From: Stenocarpella maydis
Lineage: Eukaryota; Ascomycota; Sordariomycetes; Diaporthales; Diaporthaceae
Assembly (NCBI GenBank): GCA_002270565.1
Contig: NQMI01000058.1
Span: forward strand, 1 to 64,000
Length of the DNA stretch: 64,000 nucleotides
Reading direction: 5' to 3'
The notes beneath the pieces are model-generated. The model was given only the letters and a program-made list of their open reading frames with translations. It searched no databases and was not told the origin of the DNA. Below are positions 22,401 to 33,487 of the stretch, one piece after another (within the stretch, counting starts at the first letter, position 1; every line of letters begins with the position of its first letter). Made by a program: the position numbers and the translations under genes.

Positions 22401-24284
22401 GCTGCGACTAAGCAGATAGCAAAGCTCCCCCTTCCGTCGGTGGTTGACGAGCCAAGCTTCTCGGAAGGCTCGATATCTCCTCCCGACAATAGTGATCCAA
22501 AGACGCCCGTGAACAGCACTGCTGGTGGTAATGATGGCATCCCTGCCACCCACTGGTCTGGACAATCCTGGTCCAATGCTGGCGAGATTCCCACGTCACA
22601 TTCAGGCCGGGTGATTGGTGCCATGGAGGACACTGTCGCCTCTGACACTTGTGTTCGGGAGAACACCCCTGCGGGCCATACCAAGGCCCGTAGCAAATCT
22701 CCTGCGACAGGTTCGCTCAGCTCTGTGCACAGCGCTCATGACGCTCTCAACGAGCAGTTGACGCGGGATGCCCCAGCCATCAGCAGCTCCAATGCCACTC
22801 CTTCTGCCGCACAGCCTGTCGAGCAAGACGCACAGCTTGTTGAGCAAGAGCAGAGTCCCCGACGCCATGTCGGGCGCCCCCATAAGGCCGACAGCGAGCT
22901 GGCCAGCCCCCGGAAGAGACAGCTTAAGCACCCAGAGTCTCCTTGCGCCGGGCCCAGTAACAACAAGCGCCGCAAGAAGAACTTACCGGCGGCCGCCAGC
23001 ACAGATGAGATATCTGAGGGACAGCAACTTGACACCCCAGGCGAGCCCGCGCAGTACTACGGACCTTCGCCCGAGACAGACCTAAGCCCCAAACAATGGC
23101 TCGAGGAGCACGGTCAGGGAGGCAAGGGTAAGGGAAAGAGGGGTCAGAAGCGGAAGTCGCCTGCCCAAAAGAAGAGTTCGCAGCCCCAGAAGATACAGAA
23201 GACCAGCGAGGCTACCCCTGCCGCACCCAGAACCTACCGGGCTATCGCCCCGGCCCCGCCACGGAACCAAGATGCCAACAACATGCAGAATGAGCGCCCT
23301 GTAGGCGCCACAGGCCCTTCAACCAATGTCCATATGAGTGGCGATGGCACCCAGATGCACTCGGTGGCAGCTCACACGCAGAACGGTCGGCCTCAGCAGG
23401 TGCAGCCCCAGGAGCAGCAGTATCCCGTGGCTCATCAGAATGGCTCTGCCGCTCCCGCACACCAGCAGCAGGATCAGGATACAGAGGGAGAAGATGACCC
23501 CGAGAATATTGAGGAGTTGTGGCGTTTGTTGGAAGAACGGGAGGCATTTGCGGACGAGATGAAGAGAAAGAATCAAGAGCTGCGTGAGAGGCTTACAAGC
23601 AAATCCACGCGGCAGGGAGGACGACGTGGTCAGAACGACGCGTCTGCACACATGACTTCCAACCATATCATGCAGCAAGGCGGCCAGCAGGCTCCCCAGC
23701 TTCCAGCTCCGCAAGCTCCTATGCAGCCTCCAGCTCCCCAACCTCCAGCTCAGCAGGCTCCACAGGCTCCCATGCAGCTTCCGGCTCAGCAGGCTTCTCA
23801 GGCCCAAGGACAGCAGGGCCTCCAGATCCCGGGACAGCAGGGCCTTTTGCAGCCGCAGGGCTATGGCATGCTCAGCATGGACCCACAGTTCCAGGAGTTT
23901 ATGGAGTATCAGCGCTTCAAACAGTGCAAGGCACAGAGTGCACTCCAGCAGAGCATGCTGCCTCAACAGGTAGGCCAGCCTTCGATGGCGACGCCGCAGA
24001 CCATGTCGTTCCAGGGTATGCCATCGAACGGCACTGCACCGTACCAGGCGAACGAGAGCTACCGACAGGCCTCCCCCGCCATCGTATACCCGGCGGCAGG
24101 ACCCTACCCTCAGAACGGACAGCCAGCGCCAATGACCTTCAACCAGGGCGTCAACCAGGGTGTTAACCAGGGCAACGGCCGGGGTACTGAGGGAATGGGC
24201 GGTCAGGGTATGCCCGGTGGCTCGGGCCAGGGCGTGAACGGAGCCTACATGGCTCAGAACGGAACGTTCGGCTTTGGTGGTTAA
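19401..24284 (+). CDS. Large acidic Gln/Pro-rich protein, frame interrupted by TAG at 20127
   Basis: ATG 19401 opens a frame that runs to a TAG at 20127-20129. It resumes in the same frame and stays open to 24284, 1,627 codons in all. The part after the TAG has no in-frame ATG until 20373, and composition is continuous across the stop, so I treat it as one gene. The protein is acidic at the N-terminus. It has a Gln-Gln-Pro-Glu repeat tract (20632-20730), a duplicated motif DFEALLxFNQ (21285-21415), one apparently folded central region (about 21880-22200), basic NLS-like patches (NNKRRKKN near 22960) and a Gln/Pro-rich tail ending in NQGVNQGVNQG. This suggests a nuclear co-regulator, but I recognise no family. 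Possible explanations for the TAG are a nonsense change from CAG, a sequencing error, readthrough, or a 108-nt in-phase intron (20022-20129, GTGGGT...CTTAG). Confidence 0.6.
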
Positions 24285-26494
24285 GTATCAGGACGGAGCA
24301 GGGTCGAGTCGTCAGTGGAGTCAGCATTAGACATGCCAAACCCGAAACTGGAGCCACCATGTTGGGTACCCGACAGGGTGGTTGATTGCCCTAGATGCTT
24401 GGTCTTGGTGGATGTTGAAGAAGTTGGCGAGGGATATTTCCTGCTTGCTTTTTCTCGAGTTGGAGACAAGAAGCAGGACAGGAATGCTTGGAAAAAGGTG
24501 TTCTGCTTGTGTCTCGAGTCGGGGGACCGGAATATTGAATCGAGTGTCATCGTGGAAAGAGTAAAACAGAAAAGAATAAACACAAAAAAAAGAGTATTAT
24601 TATAAAACTGCCTCGTTCCCCTTGTGCCCATTGTGACTCTGGGACTGTAATCGCGGAGGTGACGAAGCTGGAGGTTTTCAGGACTGCAACCCCGCTGGGC
24701 GAGCACATGAAGTTCTCTTGATTCTGCCGTTTTCGTGTTGTGTTGTTCAAATGTTCCAGCAGTCGTTTCCCCTAAGAGCACAACGCGGGAGACTGTCTGT
24801 GAGAGGTGATGGGGGATGGAAGGTGATGTAGAGCCAAATGGGCGCGCGACTGGAAGTGGTGGAGCACAGCAACACAGGAAGAGGAGAGGAACCACGCAGT
24901 CCAGATATACGAGAAGCGTCGTTTCATTGTTCAACACGGCGATGGCGAGTAGGAGGATGGAATATCCGAGCTGTGTGCCGAACGGGCGGTCACATTGTCA
25001 CTGTGGGACAATACAGGCGGTCTGAATAGATGAGGTGTACGTTCGGCACAGAGAAGGAGCATCCCGGTGCTGAAGGGTGTATTGTCTGTTGTTGATAGGA
25101 TTGTCAGATGTGCGCGGGAAGGCTGGCTGACGCTGCGCTTTTGCAATGACGGGATGGAGCTGGTTGGTTGGTTGCGGGGGGACGGGCCCGAAAAGGGCAG
25201 GGCAGGGCAGGGGCAGGCCTTTGCTTCCACACATGCGAGCTCGCCTCAGCTTTGTCGAAGCTGGGCGGAACGGGGCGGAAGTGGGCTGAAGTGATCAGAC
25301 GGGCGTGACGTGAAGTGTCAAATCTTCACACGTGCAAGGCGTGTCTTGTTGTCTCTGCCACACACGAGTCTCGAGTCTTGCCCAGCCAGGCGATCCTTTC
25401 CGGCCAATTCGAGATGGCCAGCGACGGCAATGATGGATACTGAAACGAGAATGGGCAGAGAAGGGAAGGAGGAGGGTTCTTGAAGATGAGGACTGTGGCC
25501 CTGCTCACGACGGATGTATGTCCGGTAATCCACACTCCATAATCCACAATGCGAGTTACTGTGTATATGCGCTGTATGGCCCACCAGGCCGTTGCTTCCC
25601 GGAAATGCCCTCTACCCTCTACTAAGCTCTCGGGTGCCTGCCAGGGTCTCTAGTCATGCCTTGACATGGTAGAGGCTTAATTAAGCCTTTGGACTTGTCG
25701 AGGTTTGCCTGGCGCGGTCTAGGCGGTGACACGAGTAGTTGTTGTGCTTACTGGTCGTACTTGGTAGATAGTCTTGTCGTCGGTACTGTCCGTCCATCCG
25801 TAGTGTATACTACAAGCCCAGCCAGCCAGCCAGCCCGCCCACTTTGGCTTGGGCTCTGCAGATTCCCAGGTATGATTATATCATGGCTCTACACTGCCTC
25901 GCAAGGCGTCGAGTTTTGCATCCTGGCATCTGATCATCCTGGCCAGGATCCACCTCCTCGGCTCGCGACCCCTCGGGCGGTGCCGTCGTTGCCCTCTCCC
26001 CTCCCTGTTCTGCCCAGGCTGTTGTCTACACTGCTATGGTACAGGGTGGACAGTCATGATATGCATGGGTCACGTTGTGCACGAATAGTCCTCTTTTGCC
26101 TGTGTCGCGTGAGGGCGAGCATGACCTGCTAGTGCGGTTCATGGTTGAGGGCTGCCCCTGCTCCAGAGTCCAGTCCAGGCCCTTTTTCGTCTTTTGGTCT
26201 CTGGGGAAGATAGTACCACATCCAGATGCTTTAGCGGGTACTCTGTGTGTGCCCATCCAGCCATCAGACCACCGTTTTTCTTCTTTCTTTCTTTCTCCCC
26301 CTCCAGGCTCTTTACCTTGCCGCCTCCCCCCTGCCCTGGCCTGCAGCAGCAAGGCGACCTGCATTGTCACGAGCACCCCTTCGCACTCTCCTCCCCTGCC
26401 TCGCCTGCCCACATACGGGAACAGTAACGCAGCATACACTAACTACAGCGTCACTCGCACTCTAAGTACATAATCATACTCCCCCCCTCCCCGC

Positions 26495-26589
<95 letters not shown>

Positions 26590-27213
26590 CACATCACACA
26601 CATATGGACAGACATACGGACACAAGCTACAACACGCCTGCCCATCACAGCAGCACTGCAATCTCCCCTTCTCACTCCATCACTCGTACACAACATCCTA
26701 GACTTTGACCAGCCAGCCAACCGGCCTGTGCCGTCGCATCAGCTCAGACAAGCATCCCAGGCATTGCACCGCACCCGCACCCGCTCTCCACACCTGCTGC
26801 CACCGTCGCCGTCGTTAATAAAATTCTGGACGACCTGGGGAGCACAAGCACACTCCCCGGTGCCATCCTTGCCACCCCGCCTCCCCGCGCCATCCTCTAT
26901 CCAGCCCCGATCTGCACCATCGGCTGAGCACCGCCCTGGCTGGACCGCTTCGCCTACGGCCTATAGCTCCAACCTCGACCACAAGACATCTGCCCAGGAC
27001 TCCCTCCTCCCCAACTGCCCCAGACGCCCCAGCCGCCTACCGCACCTTCTATCAGAATCAGCTTGGGTCTCAGTCTCAGTCTCGGTCTCATCTTAGTCTT
27101 AGTCTCACTCTCTCTGCCAGTCCCGGCCACATCTTCCTGTCAAGTACCGGCCTTGAGCACCGGCCCAGGCGTCTCCGAGTGCACAGTGAGACACCGAGGA
27201 CAAGCCCTCCAAC
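24285..27213. other. Intergenic region with CA microsatellite
   Basis: About 2.9 kb between two plus-strand genes. It holds the 3' region of the preceding gene, a (CA)44 microsatellite, and a pyrimidine-rich leader (26700-27210) before the next start. A 218-codon antisense frame at 24281-24937 has a non-ATG start and no domain. Nothing else is recognised. Confidence 0.5.
26499..26586. repeat. (CA)44 microsatellite
   Basis: A perfect CA run of about 88 nt. Directly visible. It is the longest simple repeat in the window. Confidence 0.97.
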
Positions 27214-28698
27214 ATGATCTTCACAGACTTGTATAAGTCGCCCAAGTCCCCTCTAGCCCGATTACGCCACTCGCATAACACCCAGCTCGCGGTACTCTCT
27301 ACAGACTATGACCCGGATCTGACCAGCAAGGATAAGACCAGGCAGAAGGAAGCCGTCAAGAAGCACCTGCAATCAAAGGTCCGCAACGACTGGTCCTTCA
27401 CCTGGCCGCCTGTGGACCTCCCGGGCTCCTCGCCCGCTCAGGAAGAGCCACGACCCGTACGGGCCGCCGAGGACGCCGAGGACGCCGCCGCCGTCCAAGA
27501 CCTCGAAGGCTTTCTCGAGGTTGCTTCAGACGGCCCTGATCCTGACGGACAGGTGGTGGACGCCGGTGACACTGATGGGGGCTCTGCCGAGGACGCAGAT
27601 TCCGACTCTGACTCTGTTTACAGTACCGTTATAGAAGACCCAGTCCTCTGGCGGCCAAGGTTGGAATGGGCGTCGGAGCTCTCTGATGACGAGCTGCCCC
27701 ACAGCTCTTCGTCCCCCTTCAAGTTTGATAACCCGGAGTCTATCGGCCAGGCCGTCAATGCCTCCAACATCGCCGGCAAGACCCGCAGGCGCAGAGAGAT
27801 TCGGAAGGAGGCAGCCTGGAATGATGGTCTCGCATGCTTCGAGGCCAGGAGGAACGCATGGACCCAGGCAAAGGTCGCGCGAGCCCGCCCGAAGCCGCCG
27901 TCCCCAGTGTCACCCTCCTCGCCCAGGAAGGGCTTTTTCTGGCGGACGCACACCCACACATCGGCCAATGCCGCCCAGACAGCCACATCCCCGGCCTCTG
28001 TCAACTCCCCCCTGACGCCAGTCACAACACACTCACATCCGGACACCTCTCAGGCACATCCTGGTAGTGGGGGCAGCGGCAACTCCACCCCCAACGACAA
28101 CCTCTCACCAGAGACATCACGCAGTGATCAGCTACATAATGAGCCAATGCAGTCCGAGCAACTGCCTGTCGAGACGCTGCTCCCAGTCGCCCCGCCACTC
28201 CTGCCGCCCGCGAACCCCATGCGCGCCAGCATAACCCCGGCCCTGTACGCATCCATCTACGAAAAGGTCGTGGTGCACAGCCTGCAGCCGTCCTGCCCCA
28301 TCAATCTCGCGGACATGGTGCGCGCATGCGTGGCAGGGTGGAAGCGCGACGGCGAGTGGCCACCCCGCGTCACGGGCCCCGAGCCCGCCGCCGTGGTTGC
28401 TGTCAAGAGAAGGAAATCAGCAACGACCATGCCGGCCATGCCGCAGGGCCCGGCCGGGTTTTCTGCGGTCAACGGGCCTGGCGGATCCGGGCGGAAGCTT
28501 AGCTTCTCCTTACTAGGCGGGCATGGGAATGGGCATGGTGGCGAGAAAGGCAGGAGGGAGAGTCTGGCCGACGAGGGGAGCGGCGGGTCGGCGACGGGCA
28601 AGGCTCTCAGGAGGAGCCTTCAGAAGGTCCTTGGGCTCGGGCATGGACAGCATCCTAATCAGCCTGTCGATGGCGCTGCCATTGTCCAGGAGCAGTAA
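27214..28698 (+). CDS. Gag1-like clamp domain (DUF4050) protein
   Basis: An intronless gene for 494 residues, with a good start context (AACATGA). The N-terminus (MIFTDLYKSPKSPLARLR) leads to a Lys/Arg-rich segment ending in NDWSFTWPP. Two conserved blocks follow: a Trp/Arg-rich stretch around residues 145-235 (including RRNAWTQAK) and residues about 335-390 (YEKVVVHSLQPSCPINLADM, then GWKRDGEWPP). Together these match the pattern I recall for the fungal DUF4050 / Gag1-like clamp family. Between and after them the chain is disordered and Ser/Pro/Gly-rich. The family is widespread in fungi but poorly characterised, so I assign no pathway. Confidence 0.7.
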   Translation: MIFTDLYKSPKSPLARLRHSHNTQLAVLSTDYDPDLTSKDKTRQKEAVKKHLQSKVRNDWSFTWPPVDLPGSSPAQEEPRPVRAAEDAEDAAAVQDLEGFLEVASDGPDPDGQVVDAGDTDGGSAEDADSDSDSVYSTVIEDPVLWRPRLEWASELSDDELPHSSSSPFKFDNPESIGQAVNASNIAGKTRRRREIRKEAAWNDGLACFEARRNAWTQAKVARARPKPPSPVSPSSPRKGFFWRTHTHTSANAAQTATSPASVNSPLTPVTTHSHPDTSQAHPGSGGSGNSTPNDNLSPETSRSDQLHNEPMQSEQLPVETLLPVAPPLLPPANPMRASITPALYASIYEKVVVHSLQPSCPINLADMVRACVAGWKRDGEWPPRVTGPEPAAVVAVKRRKSATTMPAMPQGPAGFSAVNGPGGSGRKLSFSLLGGHGNGHGGEKGRRESLADEGSGGSATGKALRRSLQKVLGLGHGQHPNQPVDGAAIVQEQ

Positions 28699-29927
28699 TG
28701 ATGCCACTTAATAATGTATGAGACGATTCGTACTTGTAGCATGCTCTCAATATGCCAATGGTCGCACCAAAACCGGCACCCCTCCCACGGGACTGTTGCT
28801 CATCGCTGGTGTCTTGTTATGAGACAGGACAAGACCAAGAATGTCTCTCCTTTGTTGGTTGGCAGATTACACGTGCAACCAGCTACACGCTACAAGCTTG
28901 GGGATTGGGCCGAGGAGCGTGGATACGGCCTTCACGTCGCTGTCACAGAAAGGCGTACCCCGGATAGACTGGGGATTAAACGGACCCGATGGCATGGAGA
29001 TCTCTAGAGAGCTTGGCGATGGGCTAGGCTAATAGCCGTTGGCGCGCTGCGGATCCCTCTTCCTGAATGCGTACTAAGCCGTCTTACCGGGGCCTGAAGG
29101 GATTTCGGGATATTGCCAATGCCGTCTGCATAGGCACTGCTGCAGCTCGAGGTGCACATGAGTCGATATTTGAGCCTGTCGATTACACGAGACGCCCTCA
29201 TTGAGCGACTTCCAGGACCAGACCTGATAGACACGGACTGCATGTGCCGTGCATTGAATGGTAAACTTAAGACGGGCGCTATGTGGTGTCCAGCCAGTCA
29301 CATGCGCGGGATGGGCGTGGGGTACTGCCGTCCTCTGCTTGGCAGGATGATCCGTCTAGCGGTGACGCCACTAGGCCAAGGCCCCACAGCCCCCGGTCAG
29401 TCCCCTAGTGTACACTAGGCCGAATCGCCATGAGGCAAACTGGCTGCCACACTTGTCCCCATTGACGATGCCCTTGTAGTAGCTGACCCTCATTAGTCGT
29501 CTGATTTTGTACGTATCATCAGGCTATTGCTCTTTTCTTGCCCTTCCTTATTCCTTCCGATGTGCGGCCAGTACAGGTAGCTTCAGCCACCATTCCACCC
29601 TCCAAGCCGTCCCCGAAACATCCCTCCTCCTCTGCCCACGCAACGAGAGACACCGACACCCATCTTATCAGCCCGAACGCGCATGTTCCGGCGGCAGCAG
29701 CAGCCGCGATAGGAGGCCAGCACGCAGCAACCGCCTTGCCTGCGGCCTTGGTAGGTACCTCGACAGGAGGGGGGAGTATACCGACGACAATACAGACTGC
29801 CACCCAGGAGCAGTACGAGCTCGCCGACTACTCCCACATCCAGGTGCGCCACAAGAGCCAGGAGAAAGAGGCGAGGCGAGCTGCGAAATACACCGAGAGG
29901 CTCGCTGAGCTCGAGGAGGCATTCGAG
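28699..29927. other. Intergenic region and leader of the SPX transporter gene
   Basis: About 1.2 kb. The last 390 nt keep an open, protein-like frame directly in phase with the transporter start at 29928, but without an in-frame ATG. It is discussed as a finding. Nothing else is recognised. Confidence 0.45.
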
Positions 29928-32885
29928 ATGAAGTACGCTTCCCCGCACGGCTGTCCGCAAGGCTCTGTGCCGCGGAATTTTGGGTCTCAGCCAGACGAAA
30001 AAGTGAAAAAAAAAGGAAGAAGAAAAAAAGACCATCAGGCTGACACTTGTGTTGTAGATTCGCTCATTCTATCCAGTTCAATGCTGTCCCGGACTGGACT
30101 AGCCACTACATCGCATACAGCAACCTCAAGAAGCTGTGCGTTTCTCCTCTATCTTACATGTGGCCGTGTCAGCAAAAATTACAGGCACGAAACCCCCGCA
30201 ACTGACTCGTACGCACGTCACACAGGATCTACCAGCTCGAGAAGACCATCCACCAGTCCAACGTACATAATGGCGACGCCGAGTCGAGGCCTCTGATACC
30301 GTCCGAGGACCCGGACGCCGTGTTCAAGCAAGCGCTCGACGTCGAGCTCGAGAAGATCAGCTCCTTCTACCAGCTCAAGGAGGGCGAGCTCTACGACGAG
30401 GTGAACAGCCTGCTGCGGGACATCGGCGACTTCGAGTCGGAGGAGGACAAGGATGAGGGCTACCGCCACAACGGCAGGCCCGCGACGCGAGGCCCCGCCG
30501 GGGGCCCCAGCCGGCAGCTGGACCGGTCCCGGCAGGGCCGGCGCGGAAGTGCGGCCCACAGCCAGCACTCGACCGAGGACGGTGTCGAGGACAGCGAGGA
30601 CGACGACGACGAGACCACTGGGCTCACGGCGCCCGCGTCGTCACGGAGGCGGCGCGTGAGCCTTCTCAGCGGGCGGCGTAAGTCGCTGCCCGGCCCCGCG
30701 ACGGACATGACGGCGTCGACGGAGCTGACCAAGTCGAGGCGCCTGAGCGTGGGCTACGACGACTACGAGCACGCCGTGGCCTACTCGGGGGGGATCATGC
30801 TCAAGAAGCGTATCATCTCGCTCTACGTGCAGCTGTGCGAGCTCAAGAGCTACGTGCAGCTGAACAAGACGGGCTTTCGGAAGGTGCTCAAGAAGTTCGA
30901 CAAGATCCTCGACCGCAGCTACAGGCCCGTGTACATGGGAAGGTACGTCGAGCCGGCCTACCCGTTCCAGGACGCTACCATGAAGGGCCTCGAGGACACC
31001 ATCTCCAAGATGGAGAAGGCCTACACGGACGTTGTGACCAATGGAGACCACGAGGCCGCTAAGAAGGACCTGCGCTCGCACCTACGGGAGCACGTCGTCT
31101 GGGAGCGGAACACGGTGTGGAGGGACCTCATCGGCATCGAGAGGCGCGCCGAGGCCGCTAGCCTGGGCCAGACCTTGCTCGGCACCGGCGGCAAGCCGCT
31201 CAAGACACGGCTGCAGGGTGACGATGAGCAGCCTCCGGAGACCAAGGAGATCTCAACGCCCATCGGCAAGTTCAGGTACCCCGTGTGGCTCTTCAGCTCG
31301 GGCATATTCTTCCTGCTCTCCGCCGTGGTCGTCTTCTTCGTCTTGCTGTTCCTTCCGATCATGTCAAAACCGGAGCAGCAGAACTGCCTGGCCATGTTGG
31401 TGTTTGTCAGTCTACTGTGGGCCACAGAGGTAAGTTTGAATTCCCCATGGGACAGCCACGAACCGAGATGGCTGATAGCCACTACTAGGCGATACCACTG
31501 TTTGTCACGTCTCTAATGATACCGTTCCTTTGCGTCGTCCTCAATGTGGTTGTAACAGAGAGTCGGCCAAAGGAGAGGCTGAACTCCAAGGAGGCGACGG
31601 CATACATCTTTGCTGCAATGTGGACCCCAGTGATCATGCTCCTCCTTGGCGGCTTCACACTCGCTGCGGCCTTGTCCAAGTGCAAGATCGACAAGCGTAT
31701 AGCGACTTTTGTCCTCAGCAAAGCGGGCACGAAGCCGAGCACGGTCATCCTCGCGAATATGCTTGTCGCTGCTTTCGCCAGCATGTTGGTCAGCAATGTG
31801 GCGGCTCCTGTTCTTTGCATCTCTATCATCGAGGTTTGTCTCGCGTCCTTTCCACTTGAACAAGGACATGCCCAGAGAACTGACGGTAAACAACCCAGCC
31901 TATGCTACGAAATCTCCCATCGGACTCGGATATGTGCAAGGCCGTGTTGATGGGCATCGCGCTCGCGTCCAACATTGGCGGCATGCTCAGTCCCATCGCA
32001 TCCCCACAGAACGTCGTCGCTATGGGAATCATGGTGCCCGAGCCTGGCTGGGGCCAGTGGTTCTTCATTGTGATCCCCGTCGGCATCATCTCCATTGTGC
32101 TCATCTGGATCCTGCTGCTGGTGACCTTCCACCCCGGCCGGGGGACCGTGATCGTGCCAATCCGGGAGCACAAGGAGAAGTTCACCGGCGTCCAGTGGTT
32201 TGTGACCATCGTTACGATCGCCACGATAGCGCTGTGGTGCGCCAGTCACCAGCTCGAGGGCATCTTTGGAGACATGGGAGTCATTGCGATCATACCTATC
32301 GTGTTATTCTTCGGAGTCGGCATCCTGACGAAGGAGGACTTCAACAACTTCCCCTGGACCATCATCATCCTCGCCGCCGGTGGTCTTTCCCTTGGCAAGG
32401 CAGTCAAGTCGTCAGGCCTGCTCGACACGGTGGCAATAGCAATCTCGCACCGCGTGGACGGTATGAGCCTCTACGGCGTGCTGGTCGTGTTCTCGTGCCT
32501 CATCCTTGTCATCGCCACGTTCATCTCGCACACCGTCGCAGCTCTGATAATCCTGCCCCTGGTGTACGACGTGGGCGCGAGCATGGAGGAGCCGCACCCG
32601 AACCTGCTGGTCATGGCTGGTGTACTGATGTGCTCTGCTGCGATGGCACTGCCAACGAGCGGATTCCCCAATATGAGTGAGTGCCTCCCAAACTGGTCTT
32701 TTGTTGTGTGGATTCCCCGCTAACTGAACACCTTCTTTACAGCTGCCATCATGAAGGAGGATGCCACGGGCCAGAGATATCTCCAGGTGAAGCACTTCAT
32801 CAGCAGGGGCGTGCCGAGCAGTCTGATCACGCTCGTTGTGGTGGTGACGCTTGGCTACGGGGCGATGAGAGTCAGCGGCATGTGA
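29928..32885 (+). CDS. SPX-domain low-affinity phosphate transporter (Pho87/Pho90/Pho91 type)
   Basis: Six predicted exons: 29928-29932, 30058-30135, 30226-31429, 31489-31833, 31899-32676 and 32743-32885, giving 850 residues, the usual size of the family. Exon 1 is only ATGAA; splicing restores the canonical SPX start MKFAHSIQFNAVPDW. The SPX domain (about residues 1-310, inositol-pyrophosphate sensing) includes the Lys-rich core KVLKKFDKIL and is interrupted by an acidic, Arg/Ser-rich insert. From about residue 381 on come roughly a dozen hydrophobic segments of the DASS/SLC13 ion-transporter fold, with the signatures FNNFPWT and ALPTSGFPNMTAIM. Yeast relatives are plasma-membrane Pho87/Pho90 and vacuolar Pho91. 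The MKF start and HSIQFN motif lean towards Pho91, but location cannot be fixed from sequence. All introns are GT-AG. Confidence 0.92.
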
Positions 32886-33487
32886 GCTTGCTTCTGTACG
32901 GGAGAGCTTCGCATAGATTGTCCAGATGGATTTGCAGAGTACATGGCATTTACCCTACTCGCTGCTGCTGAGACGGATGGCACTGGGACGGAGCGCGCGT
33001 GGACAGAGTCGGAATAGGCTTGTTGGTTGCATAGTTCAGCAGCGATGTAGCGTTTGGCGTGGATATTATTGCGAGCATGTAATGCGAACATTTTCTCAAG
33101 AGCACGTTCTGAGACAGTTCAAATATCGTAGGTGCTATTGAGGATGACGAACTCTTGGGGTGAACGGGTCATTCTCAGTTGTTTTGTTGCTCTAAAAGGC
33201 GGCCGATCAGCAGGACCCGCTCGATGCAGGTAGACTAAATACTCGCCCCATGCGATGCGGTCATAAGCGTGAACCGGAGCTTTATCTCGCTGCCTGCAGG
33301 GGTCACAAAGCTCCACGAACAGCTGTACGTACAGCACCGGCGACTAAACCCAGCGATATCGTGTCCAGTTGGCAGGAGGTCGAGATTCCGTCCTGGCCCC
33401 AACCAGCCCGAATCGACTTCAAAGCTCTGATGTTCTCGTAGCGTACCAAGTCCCTGCTGCACGGCCAGCGGCGCACCCGTCGCAGCC
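32886..33487. promoter_or_regulatory. Upstream region of vps39
   Basis: 600 nt between the 3' end of the transporter gene and the vps39 start. It must contain the transporter terminator and the vps39 promoter. No distinct element is recognised. Confidence 0.45.

Noticed and set aside
24281..24937. 218-codon antisense frame
   Set aside because: It has a non-ATG start and no domain, and overlaps the 3' end of the preceding gene.
26443..26720. Cys/Val repeat frames over the CA run
   Set aside because: They are the translation of a (CA)n microsatellite.
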